A stretch of DNA of 64,000 bases from Marinilactibacillus psychrotolerans. GTDB taxonomy: Bacteria; Bacillota; Bacilli; Lactobacillales; Carnobacteriaceae_A. Shown one piece after another: positions 56,328 through 64,000 of the stretch. Under the pieces are notes generated by a model. That model saw nothing but the letters and a program-made list of their open reading frames with translations, was not told the origin of the DNA and ran no database searches. Location of the stretch: assembly GCF_900101525.1 (NCBI RefSeq), contig NZ_FMZD01000001.1, forward strand, positions 62,001-126,000, in the 5' to 3' direction. Every line of letters starts with the position of its first letter. Position 1 is the first letter of the stretch. The position numbers and the translations under genes are program-made.

Positions 56328-57029
56328 ATGAATAAAAATCGTTTAGCAGATACACTTATTTATCTTTTAACCTGTATTACCATCCTATTTATTTTTATTA
56401 CGCTCGTGGCTGTTGATTTCCCTATTATACCAGCAGCATTATTTAGTGCAACAGTAGGGGTTTTATTGCTTTATATGCGAGGAAGAAAACACAATAATCA
56501 TGATGAAAAAACCAAATTACCCAAATTATCCGCAGAAAAAGAGGCCTTCTATGAATCAAAAGGATTAGGTAAAGAAGATATTCAATACTTCCGTCAAACT
56601 ATGCAGAATGCAAAAGCACAAATCAAGAAAATCGAAACAAACTTACAAGCAACTGGTAAATTAAAAGCGATTGAAAACCGTAACAATACGGTTCATTTAA
56701 CAAAGTCTTTATTCAGAGAAATTATTAAGGAACCAAACCGATTGCATGAAGTTGATCAGTTTTTATACGTTCATTTGCCTTCTCTTGCTGATCTTTCTGA
56801 AAAGTATGTTGAAATTGACAATCATGAAGCTAAAAGTAAAGCAACCTATGATATGTTAGATAGATCTTCACAGACACTTGATGAAATGTGTCAACAAATA
56901 GCTGGTGATTATGTTGAATTCAAATCAGATGACATCGAAGATATGGAAGTAGAGGTTGAACTTGCAAAAAGATCTCTAGACAAGGATAATGGTCTTAATC
57001 AAGAATCGATTCAAAATGATGAAGTATAA
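56328..57029 (+). CDS. xpaC: XpaC family membrane protein
   Basis: A 233-residue protein of the XpaC/5-bromo-4-chloroindolyl phosphate hydrolysis family, found next to telA/yaaN in Firmicutes. Two N-terminal hydrophobic segments (residues about 8-30 and 33-47) form a membrane hairpin. The rest is a long helical cytosolic region with YFRQTMQNAKAQIKKIETNLQATGKLKAIENRNN, LPSLADLSEKYVEID and an acidic tail. Despite the name, it is not a proven hydrolase. GGAGGAGCC precedes the ATG. It forms a two-gene operon with telA, 49 bp apart. Confidence 0.88.
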   Translation: MNKNRLADTLIYLLTCITILFIFITLVAVDFPIIPAALFSATVGVLLLYMRGRKHNNHDEKTKLPKLSAEKEAFYESKGLGKEDIQYFRQTMQNAKAQIKKIETNLQATGKLKAIENRNNTVHLTKSLFREIIKEPNRLHEVDQFLYVHLPSLADLSEKYVEIDNHEAKSKATYDMLDRSSQTLDEMCQQIAGDYVEFKSDDIEDMEVEVELAKRSLDKDNGLNQESIQNDEV

Positions 57030-57078
57030 TTTATACGATGATTTAAACGAAATCGTAAATTTTCTCGAAAGGAAGTAA

Positions 57079-58299
57079 ATGAATATGCCTGAAAATGATC
57101 ATAATCAGAATATAACCAAAGTAAAAGATAAAAAATCAAGTGAACTGGATGATTTATTAGCAAACCCTTTTGGTGACACAATAAAAAATCCTCCTGCTCC
57201 TCATGTGAATACTAACAATCAGATGAATGAAGAAGAAAAAGAGGATACCAGAAAATTAATTGATACTTTACCAGAAGAACGTCAGAAACAAGCACGACTT
57301 TTAGCTAAACAAATTGCTGTTACAGATATTGATGCGGTTTTAAATTATGGTTCAGGTGCGCAACAAAAACTAGGTGATTTCTCTCATTCAGTTTTAAATC
57401 ATGTCCAGAACCAAGAGACGGGACATATCGGCGAAACATTGAATGACTTAATGTTCAAATTGAAAGACAGTAATCCTGATGATTTAAGAGCGGATAATTC
57501 AAATATTTTCAAAAAAATGTTTAAGAAAATCAATCGTTCTATATACGAAACTACTGCTAAGTATCAGAAGATCGGTGCTCAAATAGATAAAATTGCCGTT
57601 AAACTTGATAAAGAAAAAGATCTTTTGCTCAAAGATAACGATATGCTTGAATCACTATATGAAAAAAACTTTGAATATTTTGAAGCACTCAATATTTATA
57701 TTGCTGCTGGCGAAGTTAAACTCGAAGAACTTCAAAACCAAATTATTCCAGAAGCGATGAAGACAGCTGAAAGTAGTACTAATCAAATGGATGTTCAACG
57801 TGTTAATGATCTTAACCAATTCCAGAATCGACTGGAAAAGCGAGTATATGACCTAAAAGTAGCTAGACAGATGACCATTCAGCAGGCTCCACAAATTCGA
57901 CTCATTCAAAACACAAATCAAGCCTTATCTGAAAAAATCCAAACTTCTGTCAATACTGCTATTCCTTTATGGAAGAATCAAATTGTTGTTGCGCTAACTT
58001 TATTACGTCAAAAAGAAGCCGTAACTGCTCAAAGGCAAGTCTCAGAGACAACAAATGATTTATTGACAAAAAATTCTGAAATGTTGAAACAATCTTCTAT
58101 CGAAACTGCCCGCGAAAACGAACGAGGCATTATTGATATTGAAACTTTAGAGAAAACACAAACAGATTTAGTTGAAACTTTAGAAGAGACCCTATCTATA
58201 CAAGAAGAAGGTCGTACAAAACGACAAGAAGCAGAACGCCAACTGGTTAGAATGGAAGATCGCCTGAAAGATCAATTACTTCGAATAAATGATAAGTAG
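57079..58299 (+). CDS. telA: TelA/YaaN toxic anion resistance family protein
   Basis: A 406-residue, almost wholly helical cytosolic protein of the TelA family (tellurite, cell-envelope and stress resistance genes). It has [42 protein letters not shown], the family core [38 protein letters not shown]-like segment and [37 protein letters not shown]. The C-terminal end is a charged coil. No tellurite chemistry is shown; the pair with XpaC is more widely a membrane-stress module. GAAAGGAAG precedes the ATG. A strong hairpin terminator follows. Confidence 0.92.
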   Translation: MNMPENDHNQNITKVKDKKSSELDDLLANPFGDTIKNPPAPHVNTNNQMNEEEKEDTRKLIDTLPEERQKQARLLAKQIAVTDIDAVLNYGSGAQQKLGDFSHSVLNHVQNQETGHIGETLNDLMFKLKDSNPDDLRADNSNIFKKMFKKINRSIYETTAKYQKIGAQIDKIAVKLDKEKDLLLKDNDMLESLYEKNFEYFEALNIYIAAGEVKLEELQNQIIPEAMKTAESSTNQMDVQRVNDLNQFQNRLEKRVYDLKVARQMTIQQAPQIRLIQNTNQALSEKIQTSVNTAIPLWKNQIVVALTLLRQKEAVTAQRQVSETTNDLLTKNSEMLKQSSIETARENERGIIDIETLEKTQTDLVETLEETLSIQEEGRTKRQEAERQLVRMEDRLKDQLLRINDK

Positions 58300-58345
58300 C
58301 CTAAAAAGACTGGGACAAAAGTCTCTGAAAGACTTTAAGTATAGA

Positions 58346-58392
58346 GAAACCCTGAGAGAATTTTATTTACAATTCTCTCAGGGTTTCTTCTT
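58346..58392. terminator. Terminator of telA
   Basis: A perfect 17-bp stem, GAAACCCTGAGAGAATT with its complement, around an 8-nt loop (58346-58387), and then TTCTTTTTC on the plus strand. It lies about 45 bp after the telA stop. Confidence 0.92.
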
Positions 58393-58488
58393 TTTCTTAA
58401 ATGCTTCTTGTTCGTTTGCTTGATCAATTTCTCTTTCATAATAACTATTCCATTGTTCGATTTAGTTTTCAGCTTGAATACGAGTGCT
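58378..58488 (-). pseudogene. Possible C-terminal gene remnant converging on telA
   Basis: One minus-strand frame reads protein-like for about 35 codons: STRIQAEN, an in-frame TAA, then IEQWNSYYEREIDQANEQE and AFKKKKKP, ending at a TGA inside the terminator stem. The stop-in-terminator position is also seen for the DUF1576 gene here. Upstream in the same frame are further stops and no start. I do not recognise the family. It could be chance. Confidence 0.3.
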
Positions 58489-58592
58489 TCTTTAATTAGG
58501 CAAAGTTCAGACTATTATCAGATTATTTTTGTATCTGTTTGTTTTGGCTCTGAATTAATCTGCATGTGGCCTTTATTTTTACACAGTTAGAT

Positions 58593-58928
58593 GAACTTTA
58601 CTACATAAGAGTAGTTCAACACTTAACTCAATAAGAGAATATCACTCAGTTACCAGATAAGAGCACCTTATTCAGCAACTCACTAAGAGATCACCACTCA
58701 GTTAACAGATAAGAGCAGCATATCAATCAACTCAATAAGTAATCTCCACTCAGTTAACAGTTAAGAGCAGCATATCAATCAACTCAATAAATAATCTCCA
58801 CTCAGTTACCGGATAAGAGCAGGATATCAATCAACTCAATAAATAATCTCCACTCAGTTAACAGATAAGAGCAGCATATCAATCAACTCAATAAGTAATC
58901 TCCACTCAGTTAACAGATAAGAGCAGTT
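58593..58928 (+). repeat. Array of 52-bp tandem repeats (about seven units)
   Basis: Units begin CTCAGTTA at 58645, 58697, 58749, 58801, 58853 and 58905, exactly 52 bp apart. The units at 58697, 58749, 58801 and 58853 are nearly identical. The unit at 58645 is more diverged, one at 58593 is strongly degenerate, and the last is cut after about 24 bp. Each unit has CTCAGTTAACAGATAAGAGC and, 34 bp on, CTCAATAAGTAATCTCCA. There is no spacer variation, and 52 is not a multiple of 3, so it is not a coding repeat or a CRISPR. Confidence 0.95.
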
Positions 58929-59050
58929 CCTCACACCATTCAGCTCATCTCAGTCAGGTTTTTATACTCAAGCAAAGTAGCTATTTTTAGAGAAATCGGC
59001 ATGCGTAACAATAAAGATAGAGGCTAACAGCAAACGAACTAGAAAGTAAA

Positions 59051-59100
59051 ACATCGTCAAATCAAAATTAAACCCTTGATTTAACGGTGTTTTTGTTTAT
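59051..59100 (+). terminator. Terminator-like hairpin at the right side of the repeat element
   Basis: CATCGTCAAATCAA pairs with TTGATTTAACGGTG (with one mismatch and a G-T pair) around a 10-nt loop, followed by TTTTTGTTT on the plus strand. No gene immediately precedes it. Confidence 0.6.
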
Positions 59101-59167
59101 TCGACACTTCAAATTTTTAAACAATGAAGACTTTTGTCTCAGCTACTTTTTTTATAAGACGTAATGT

Positions 59168-59196
59168 TTGAACAAAATATGACAATAGTATATAGT
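59168..59196 (+). promoter_or_regulatory. Promoter of the GlsB-like gene
   Basis: TTGAAC (59168-59173) and TATAGT (59191-59196) with a 17-bp spacer, about 45 bp before the start codon. Confidence 0.6.
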
Positions 59197-59241
59197 TGTC
59201 TATAGAAACAAATTGAAGCAAAGAAGAAGGAGAGATTTTTT

Positions 59242-59487
59242 ATGTTAGGATTTATTTTAATGTTGATCATTGGTGGAGTTGTAGGCTGGATAGGTCAACT
59301 AATAATCGGGAAAGATGTTCCAGGTGGAATTATAGGTAATATTATTTTAGGACTAATTGGTTCAGCTTTAGGGGGATATTTAATTCCTGAATTTGGTCCT
59401 ACTATTGGAGGAATCACTCTTATCCCTGCAATTATTGGTGCAATAATTCTTGTATTTCTTTATAGCTTAATTGCTAAAAAAGCTTAA
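59242..59487 (+). CDS. GlsB/YeaQ/YmgE family stress-response membrane protein
   Basis: An 81-residue protein of three membrane helices from the transglycosylase-associated/GlsB family, linked to envelope and general stress. The conserved glycine-rich motifs are clear: GGVVGWIGQLIIGKDVPGGIIGNIILGLIGSALGGYL and a C-terminal helix IIGAIILVFLYSLIAKKA. GAAGGAGAG precedes the ATG. In enterococci and related genera glsB accompanies the Asp23-like glsA; no such gene is near here. It is a single-gene unit just past the repeat element. Confidence 0.9.
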   Translation: MLGFILMLIIGGVVGWIGQLIIGKDVPGGIIGNIILGLIGSALGGYLIPEFGPTIGGITLIPAIIGAIILVFLYSLIAKKA

Positions 59488-59509
59488 TTAAATATATTTC
59501 AAACTAAGA

Positions 59510-59556
59510 AAAAGCTCTTTATGGTCAACACGATTAGACCATAAAGAGCTTTTTTG
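59510..59556. terminator. Bidirectional terminator between the GlsB-like and cold-shock genes
   Basis: AAAAGCTCTTTATGGTC pairs perfectly with GACCATAAAGAGCTTTT around a 10-nt loop. It serves both converging genes. Confidence 0.93.
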
Positions 59557-59575
59557 ATTATCGTAATTTTCAGTA

Positions 59576-59776
59576 TTAGACTTTAGTGACATTGGAAGCT
59601 TGTGGGCCTCTGTCTCCATCAACGATATCGAATTCAACCTCTTGGCCATCATCCAAAGATTTATAACCTTCGCTATTGATTGCACTAAAGTGAACAAATA
59701 CATCTTCGCTACCCTCTACTTCAATAAACCCAAATCCTTTTTCTGCATTAAACCATTTTACATTTCCTCTTGCCAT
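59576..59776 (-). CDS. Cold-shock protein, CspA family (copy 2)
   Basis: The second 66-residue cold-shock protein of the window, about two-thirds identical to the copy at 35395-35595. It has [19 protein letters not shown] with RNP1 KGFGFI, and DVFVHFSAI with RNP2. The ATG at 59776 follows TAGGAGGAAAATGC. A TTGCAA/TATACT promoter with a 17-bp spacer lies about 95 bp upstream, giving a leader of similar size to copy 1. The two may differ in temperature or growth-phase use; this cannot be read from the sequence. Confidence 0.96.
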   Translation of the reverse strand: MARGNVKWFNAEKGFGFIEVEGSEDVFVHFSAINSEGYKSLDDGQEVEFDIVDGDRGPQASNVTKV

Positions 59777-59869
59777 CCTGCATTTTCCTCCTAAGTAATA
59801 CTTGCAACAGACCATTATTAAGTGCACTTTACCATCAGTTAACTATACAGCACATCTATTACACTTAAA

Positions 59870-59898
59870 AGTATACAAAATTTGGATATTTTTTGCAA
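59870..59898 (-). promoter_or_regulatory. Promoter of the second cold-shock gene
   Basis: TTGCAA (59893-59898) and TATACT (59870-59875) on the minus strand, 17 bp apart. The design matches the copy 1 promoter (TTGCTT-17-TATACT), followed by a leader of roughly 90 nt. Confidence 0.72.
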
Positions 59899-59988
59899 GG
59901 GCTTTCTTAAATTTCTGTAATAACTAATTAACTATAAGTTTCGTTGTGTACCCTTATTATTTGTTAATCTTTCCCCTATATAATTAGC

Positions 59989-60076
59989 AAAAAAGAGCTG
60001 ATCATTATGAGCAAACGCCTATACATTAGATTTTTGGTCTAATATATAGGGTCACTACACATGTCATCTCTTTTTA
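59989..60076. terminator. Composite terminator of ileS
   Basis: An outer stem AAAAAGAG-TGA-CAT / ATG-TCA-CTCTTTTT (59990-60005 with 60061-60075) encloses a separate hairpin CCTATA-ATTAGA / TCTAAT-TATAGG (60018-60050). A T-run follows on the minus strand, just after the ileS stop. It is larger and more elaborate than the other terminators in the window. Confidence 0.7.
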
Positions 60077-60082
60077 TGGTTG

Positions 60083-62860
60083 CTATTCAAATAGTTCTGG
60101 ATAGTGCTCTTTGCAAATATGATGGCATCTAGTACATAATTTTCCTACACCTTCAACTTCAATCAACTCTTTCGAAGTAATTCGGCATCTTTCACATACC
60201 TCACCTTCCATATGTTCAACTTTAATCGATACATGATCAAAATCAAGAATCGTTGTATCTCCTTCAGGTTTTTCTGAAAGATCTTTTACAGTAAAGTTGG
60301 ATGCGATTAGAATTTGACGTAAGTCAGTATTCAGTGAATCAAGCAATAATTTTACTTCTTCAGTTGCATATAGTGTTGTATCAGCTTCAAAATCTTTACC
60401 GATTACTTTATTTTCACGAGCAACTTCATTAGCTTTTAGAATATGGTCTCTTAGGCGCATAAATTTATCCCATTTTTCGACTAGTTCTTCAGCATTTTCA
60501 TATTGTTCTACTTCTGGCATTTCTGCTAATTGTACATAGTCTGTTTCTTCGTCTAGATAAGTCCAGATTTCTTCCGTCGTATGAGGAATAATTGGAGTTA
60601 ACAGTTTAGTTAACTTCACAGTTACTTGATAAAACACCGTCTGCATTGCGCGACGTGAATGGGCATCTGGCGCATCTATATACAATACATCTTTAGAAAA
60701 GTTTACATAGAAGTTAGACATATCTACAGTACAAAATTGGTTGATTTCTTTATAAATATCTGAAAAATCATAATTATCATAAGCAGTCAAAACATTTTCA
60801 ACCGTTCGATTCAAACGATTCATCATATATTGGTCAACTGTTCTTAACTCTTCATACGGTACTGTATGTTCAACAGGAGAAAAATCTTCTGTATTTTGAA
60901 TTAAAAAACGGATTGTATTTCTAATTTTACGGTAAACTTCTGAAACTTGCTTTAAGATATCCATACTGACACGAACATCTGCTTGAGCATCTACACTAGA
61001 AACCCAGAGACGAACGATATCAGCACCCATCTGTTTGATTACCTTATTGGGTAAAATAGTATTTCCAAGAGATTTACTCATCTTACGGCCATCTCCGTCT
61101 AGAACCATACCTTGAGACAGAACAGACTTATAAGGAGTCGTATCATTAATTGCTACGCTTGTAGTAAGACTTGAGTTAAACCAACCACGGTACTGGTCTG
61201 AGCCTTCCAGATACATATCAGCTGGAAATGTCAGGTTTTCTCTAGCTTTAAGGACTGCTTGATGAGAAGAACCAGAATCAAACCACACATCCATAATGTC
61301 TGTTTCCTTTGTAAATCGACCATTCGGGCTAGAAGGAGATTCAAATCCTTCAGGTAATAAGTCTTTTGCTTCACGCTCGAACCAGACGTTAGAACCAAAT
61401 TCAGCAAAGAGATTAGATACATGCTCAATAGTTTCTGGTGTAATAATTGCGTCTCCATTTTCAGCATAGAAAATTGGAAGTGGAACACCCCAAGCACGCT
61501 GACGAGAAATAACCCAATCTCCTCTATCTCTTACCATATTATAGATCCTTTGCATGCCCCAAGGTTGTAACCAATCAACTTCTTGAATAGCTTTTAAGAT
61601 GTCCTCTCTGAAATCTTTGATTGAAGCAAACCATTGCGGTGTTGCACGATAAATTACTGGCTTTTTAGTTCTCCAGTCATGAGGATAACTGTGCGTGAAG
61701 AAACTCAATTTAAGTAAAGCATCATTTTCTTTCAACCAGTCTGTAATGATTTTATTCGCATCATCATAATAGACACCTTCTAGTCCTGGCGCTTCACTTG
61801 TAAAACAACCTTTCTCATCAACAGGAGACAACACTTTCAATCCATACTGCTGGGCAGCTATGAAGTCTTCCTCACCATGTCCTGGTGCTGTATGAACCAA
61901 TCCTGTACCACTTTCCAGTGTTACATGATCTCCTAAGATGACTAAAGAATCTCTATCATAAAAAGGATGTTTAGTCGTTACATGTTCTAAATCTGATCCT
62001 TTTACTTCCTTGATTAGTTCTACATCTTCCCAACCTAATGTTTCAGCTACTTCTTCTGCCATTTTTGATGCCACAACAAATTTGCGACCATCCGCGTTTA
62101 CGACTGCATAATCAAAATCTGTATTGACTGCTACTGCTAAATTAGAAGGTAACGTCCAAGGTGTAGTTGTCCAAATGATCAATGAAGTATCCTCATCTAA
62201 AACTTTTTTCCCATCGTTAACTTTAAATGCTACATAGATATTAGGAGACTTAACATCTTGATATTCAATTTCTGCTTCAGCTAAAGAAGATTCACTTGAA
62301 GGAGACCAATAAATAGGTTTTAATCCTCTATAAATAAATCCTTTTTCCGCCATTTTTCCGAAGACTTTAATTTGTTCTGCTTCATAGTCTTTAGTTAAAG
62401 TGACGTACGGATTATCCCACTCCCCTGCAACGCCTAATCGTTTAAAGTCTTCACGCTGAGTATTGACTTGTTCCCAAGCATAGGCCTCACAAAGCTTTCT
62501 ATATTCGGCTACTGTCATAGATTTTCGATCTACCCCAGAGTTTGTCAAAGCTTGCTCAATAGGCAATCCATGTGTGTCCCATCCCGGTACATAAGGTGAA
62601 CGAAATCCAGACATAGATTTATAACGAACAATGATATCCTTAGATACCTTATTTAAGGCATGTCCCATATGAATATTTCCATTTGCAAATGGAGGTCCAT
62701 CATGTAATACAAAGGACTTTTTACCTTTATTCAGCTCTTGTCTTCTTTCATATAGGTTATTTTCTGTCCATTCTACTTGACGATCTGGCTCTTTGTTAGG
62801 CAAGCCGGCACGCATCGGAAACTTAGTTTTTAACAAATTCAAAGTATCTTTTACTTCCAT
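60083..62860 (-). CDS. ileS: Isoleucyl-tRNA synthetase
   Basis: A class Ia synthetase (925 residues) that charges tRNA-Ile and edits Val. The HIGH-type motif is [16 protein letters not shown], the editing domain has [15 protein letters not shown] and [42 protein letters not shown] and the KMSKS loop [10 protein letters not shown] follow. A C-terminal zinc site has [10 protein letters not shown] and [12 protein letters not shown]. This is the bacterial IleS1 type, sensitive to mupirocin in principle. The ATG at 62860 follows AGAGGGTAA; the longer frame to 62983 lies in the T-box leader. It is downstream of divIVA. Confidence 0.97.
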   Translation of the reverse strand: MEVKDTLNLLKTKFPMRAGLPNKEPDRQVEWTENNLYERRQELNKGKKSFVLHDGPPFANGNIHMGHALNKVSKDIIVRYKSMSGFRSPYVPGWDTHGLPIEQALTNSGVDRKSMTVAEYRKLCEAYAWEQVNTQREDFKRLGVAGEWDNPYVTLTKDYEAEQIKVFGKMAEKGFIYRGLKPIYWSPSSESSLAEAEIEYQDVKSPNIYVAFKVNDGKKVLDEDTSLIIWTTTPWTLPSNLAVAVNTDFDYAVVNADGRKFVVASKMAEEVAETLGWEDVELIKEVKGSDLEHVTTKHPFYDRDSLVILGDHVTLESGTGLVHTAPGHGEEDFIAAQQYGLKVLSPVDEKGCFTSEAPGLEGVYYDDANKIITDWLKENDALLKLSFFTHSYPHDWRTKKPVIYRATPQWFASIKDFREDILKAIQEVDWLQPWGMQRIYNMVRDRGDWVISRQRAWGVPLPIFYAENGDAIITPETIEHVSNLFAEFGSNVWFEREAKDLLPEGFESPSSPNGRFTKETDIMDVWFDSGSSHQAVLKARENLTFPADMYLEGSDQYRGWFNSSLTTSVAINDTTPYKSVLSQGMVLDGDGRKMSKSLGNTILPNKVIKQMGADIVRLWVSSVDAQADVRVSMDILKQVSEVYRKIRNTIRFLIQNTEDFSPVEHTVPYEELRTVDQYMMNRLNRTVENVLTAYDNYDFSDIYKEINQFCTVDMSNFYVNFSKDVLYIDAPDAHSRRAMQTVFYQVTVKLTKLLTPIIPHTTEEIWTYLDEETDYVQLAEMPEVEQYENAEELVEKWDKFMRLRDHILKANEVARENKVIGKDFEADTTLYATEEVKLLLDSLNTDLRQILIASNFTVKDLSEKPEGDTTILDFDHVSIKVEHMEGEVCERCRITSKELIEVEGVGKLCTRCHHICKEHYPELFE

Positions 62861-62884
62861 TTTTTTACCCTCTTTACTCTTTTT

Positions 62885-63145
62885 TTGTAATAAAAAAGAC
62901 TTCATCCTCAAAAGGACGAAATCTTCGTGGTACCACCTTACTTTAAAAACGCAGTAAATTACAGTATTGTTTAACAGAAACAATCATTAGCAATATACGT
63001 TGTTTTTCTCTTCTCTTTAACGCAGAGTAACGTTTTTAGTTACTTAAGTTCACTAAAAAAGTGACTGAATGATTATGGAACAAAAAGAACTTGCCAGCTT
63101 CACACCTTCGCCAGCTCTCTGAAAAGTATTTTGTCTCATCATGTT
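62885..63145 (-). promoter_or_regulatory. T-box leader of ileS
   Basis: A T-box riboswitch for uncharged tRNA-Ile. The T-box sequence AAGGTGGTACCACGAAG is on the minus strand at about 62925-62941. The terminator is AAGATTTCGTCCT / AGGATGAAGTCTT plus TTTTTTA (62888-62922). Stem I begins AGAGAGCTGGCGAAGGTGTGAAGC at about 63100-63123. An ATC triplet at 63071-63073 (minus strand) followed by A is the likely Ile specifier. The distance to the ileS start is about 30 nt. Confidence 0.93.
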
Positions 63146-63169
63146 TCAGTTATCACATATATTAACTTT

Positions 63170-63829
63170 TTAAACGTTAGGTAATTCAACAGCTGGTGTC
63201 ATACCTTCTTCATATCCTTCAGAATTATCATCCACAGGATCAGAATCAGCTGGTACTTCGGCCACTTCATCTTTCTGCTCAAGTTCTGACTTCACTTCAT
63301 TAATTGTATTCGTTACCGGTTTTTCAGATGCGGGGGGTTGTAAAAGATCGTCCCATTCTTCTTTTTTCACGAGTTCCAATTGTGATTCGATCATAAGTTG
63401 CAAACGCTGGCGAAAAATACGGCTCTGTTTACGCAGAGCTTCCGTTTCTTCTTCGATTTTCCTTGCTTTTCCTACTGCTTCTTTAAGCAATTGATCCGCA
63501 TGATTCTCAGCATCTTGACGCACGTTAGAAGCTTTATTCTCTGCTTCTTTTGAAATCATCTCTGCTTCTCTTTCAGCATTTTCTTTTAGACGATCAGCAG
63601 CATCTTGAGCTACGATAATTGATTTGTTAAGAGAATCTTGCATTTGATCATAGCTTGCCAATTTTTCTTCAGCGAACTCTAATTTTTTTTCAGTCTCTTT
63701 TTTTTGCTTCAATAACAATTCATAATCTTTAATGATTTGATCGAGATAGTCATTGACTTGATCTTGATCATAGCCTCTCATTTTAACAGAAAATTCTTTG
63801 TTATGTATGTCCATTGGAGTTAATGCCAT
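63170..63829 (-). CDS. divIVA: Cell division protein DivIVA
   Basis: A 219-residue coiled-coil protein that binds negatively curved membrane at poles and septa and places Min or other proteins. The N-terminal lipid-binding domain is MALTPMDIHNKEFSVKMRGYDQDQVNDYLDQIIKDYELLL, with the conserved Phe/Arg crossed loop. A long coiled coil (about residues 35-155) follows, then an acidic Pro-rich tail ending VELPNV. GGAGGTATTCG precedes the ATG. The order ylmH-divIVA-ileS is the classic dcw-flanking arrangement. Confidence 0.96.
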   Translation of the reverse strand: MALTPMDIHNKEFSVKMRGYDQDQVNDYLDQIIKDYELLLKQKKETEKKLEFAEEKLASYDQMQDSLNKSIIVAQDAADRLKENAEREAEMISKEAENKASNVRQDAENHADQLLKEAVGKARKIEEETEALRKQSRIFRQRLQLMIESQLELVKKEEWDDLLQPPASEKPVTNTINEVKSELEQKDEVAEVPADSDPVDDNSEGYEEGMTPAVELPNV

Positions 63830-63918
63830 TGTCGAATACCTCCGTAATTTTTTTGAAGTTCTAATTATAATATGATTTGTTTATTAGTATAATCAATATT
63901 ATTTTTTAATACAAGAGC

Positions 63919-64000
63919 TTATTGGTTTCTATCCAGTACATCTAGTTCAAGACGAATTTTTTCTTTACGGGTCTTACCTTCGATAGATTTTAACTTTAAC
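63919..64000 (-). CDS. ylmH: YlmH-like S4-domain RNA-binding protein (3' end only, cut by window edge)
   Basis: Only the last 26 codons are visible. They read LKLKSIEGKTRKEKIRLELD and end VLDRNQ before a TAA at 63919-63921. The EGKTRKEKIRL stretch is typical of the end of YlmH, an S4-domain protein linked to ribosome rescue and encoded upstream of divIVA in Firmicutes. Position and tail sequence support the call. The S4 domain itself lies mostly beyond the edge. The gap to divIVA is 89 bp, too short to show a clear terminator. Confidence 0.75.
   Translation of the reverse strand, partial: LKLKSIEGKTRKEKIRLELDVLDRNQ

Larger units (their letters stand above)
58303..59153. mobile_element. Non-coding element with inverted ends and internal tandem repeats (possible MITE-like or decayed insertion)
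   Basis: This 851-bp segment between telA and the GlsB-like gene has no credible gene. Its ends are similar in inverted orientation. The left end has AAAAAG-ACTGGGACAAAAGTCT (58303-58324). The complement of the right end (59128-59153) is AAAAAAAGTAGCTGAGACAAAAGTCT. They share CTG(G/A)GACAAAAGTCT. Inside are the telA terminator, a possible gene remnant, the 52-bp tandem array, and a hairpin near 59051-59095. No target-site duplication is evident. Calling it mobile is inference. Confidence 0.4.

Noticed and set aside
58408-58590. A 60-codon frame after the telA terminator
   Set aside because: No ribosome binding site, no recognisable sequence, and it lies within the non-coding element.
58645-58928. 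CRISPR array
   Set aside because: The 52-bp units are contiguous and near-identical over their whole length, with no variable spacers and no cas genes in the window.
62861-62983. 41-residue N-terminal extension of IleS
   Set aside because: It overlaps the T-box antiterminator and terminator; the ATG at 62860 has AGAGGG upstream.

Overview
The window is chromosomal DNA of a low-G+C, Gram-positive, rod-shaped lactic acid bacterium, most like Carnobacteriaceae (Carnobacterium/Marinilactibacillus/Alkalibacterium type). I judge this from protein sequences and gene order, not from a search. Pointers are RNase J1, a GshF-type fused glutathione synthetase, LiaFSR, IreB, EzrA, DivIVA, MinCD with MreBCD, three T-box aminoacyl-tRNA synthetase leaders, an L21 leader and a 6S RNA beside rarA. 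No prophage, plasmid module, CRISPR array, rRNA or tRNA gene was seen. Most genes are on the minus strand.

Layout. 1-4.4 kb: start of pdhA (minus, cut by the edge), def, a duplicated DUF1576 membrane protein and a Cof-type HAD phosphatase. 4.5-6.5 kb: rnjA with a structured leader. 6.5-9 kb: the translationally coupled liaF-liaS-liaR cell-envelope stress operon. 9-16 kb: the conserved Firmicute block alaS (T-box)-ireB-ruvX-DUF1292-mltG-udk-greA. 16-25 kb: yitT, recD2 and a sulfur/thiol cluster (gshF, cysteine desulfurase, DUF1831, mnmA). 25-30 kb: rarA, 6S RNA and a universal stress protein (plus), then ytxK-like methyltransferase-ackA (minus). 30-40 kb: rplU-prp-rpmA, minC-minD, mreB-mreC-mreD, a cold-shock gene, radC, a HAD phosphatase and valS with a T-box. 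40-46 kb: tpx, thiI, a second cysteine desulfurase, ezrA and a free-methionine sulfoxide reductase. 46-50.7 kb: a frameshifted NUDIX gene, an HD hydrolase, rpsD, a release-factor-like protein, a GNAT acetyltransferase and DUF1054. 50.8-54.5 kb: a complete iron-siderophore ABC importer behind a promoter with a near-consensus Fur box. 54.6-60 kb: mtnN, a small tail-anchored protein, nudF, xpaC-telA, a non-coding element with 52-bp tandem repeats, a GlsB/YeaQ-type membrane protein and a second cold-shock gene. 60-64 kb: ileS (T-box), divIVA and the end of a ylmH-like gene.

The genes are mainly core functions: translation and its uncharged-tRNA control (alaS, valS, ileS), ribosome assembly, cell shape and division (MreBCD, MinCD, EzrA, DivIVA, MltG), tRNA thiolation fed by two cysteine desulfurases, RNA decay, DNA repair and redox defence. 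The less explained parts are non-coding: the 58.3-59.15 kb element (seven 52-bp units between inverted ends), a roughly 200-bp G+C-richer repeat insertion inside the valS leader, the rnjA leader, and a composite hairpin after ileS. The clearest broken gene is the NUDIX gene at 46.0-46.4 kb, frameshifted at a run of six G in its Nudix box.
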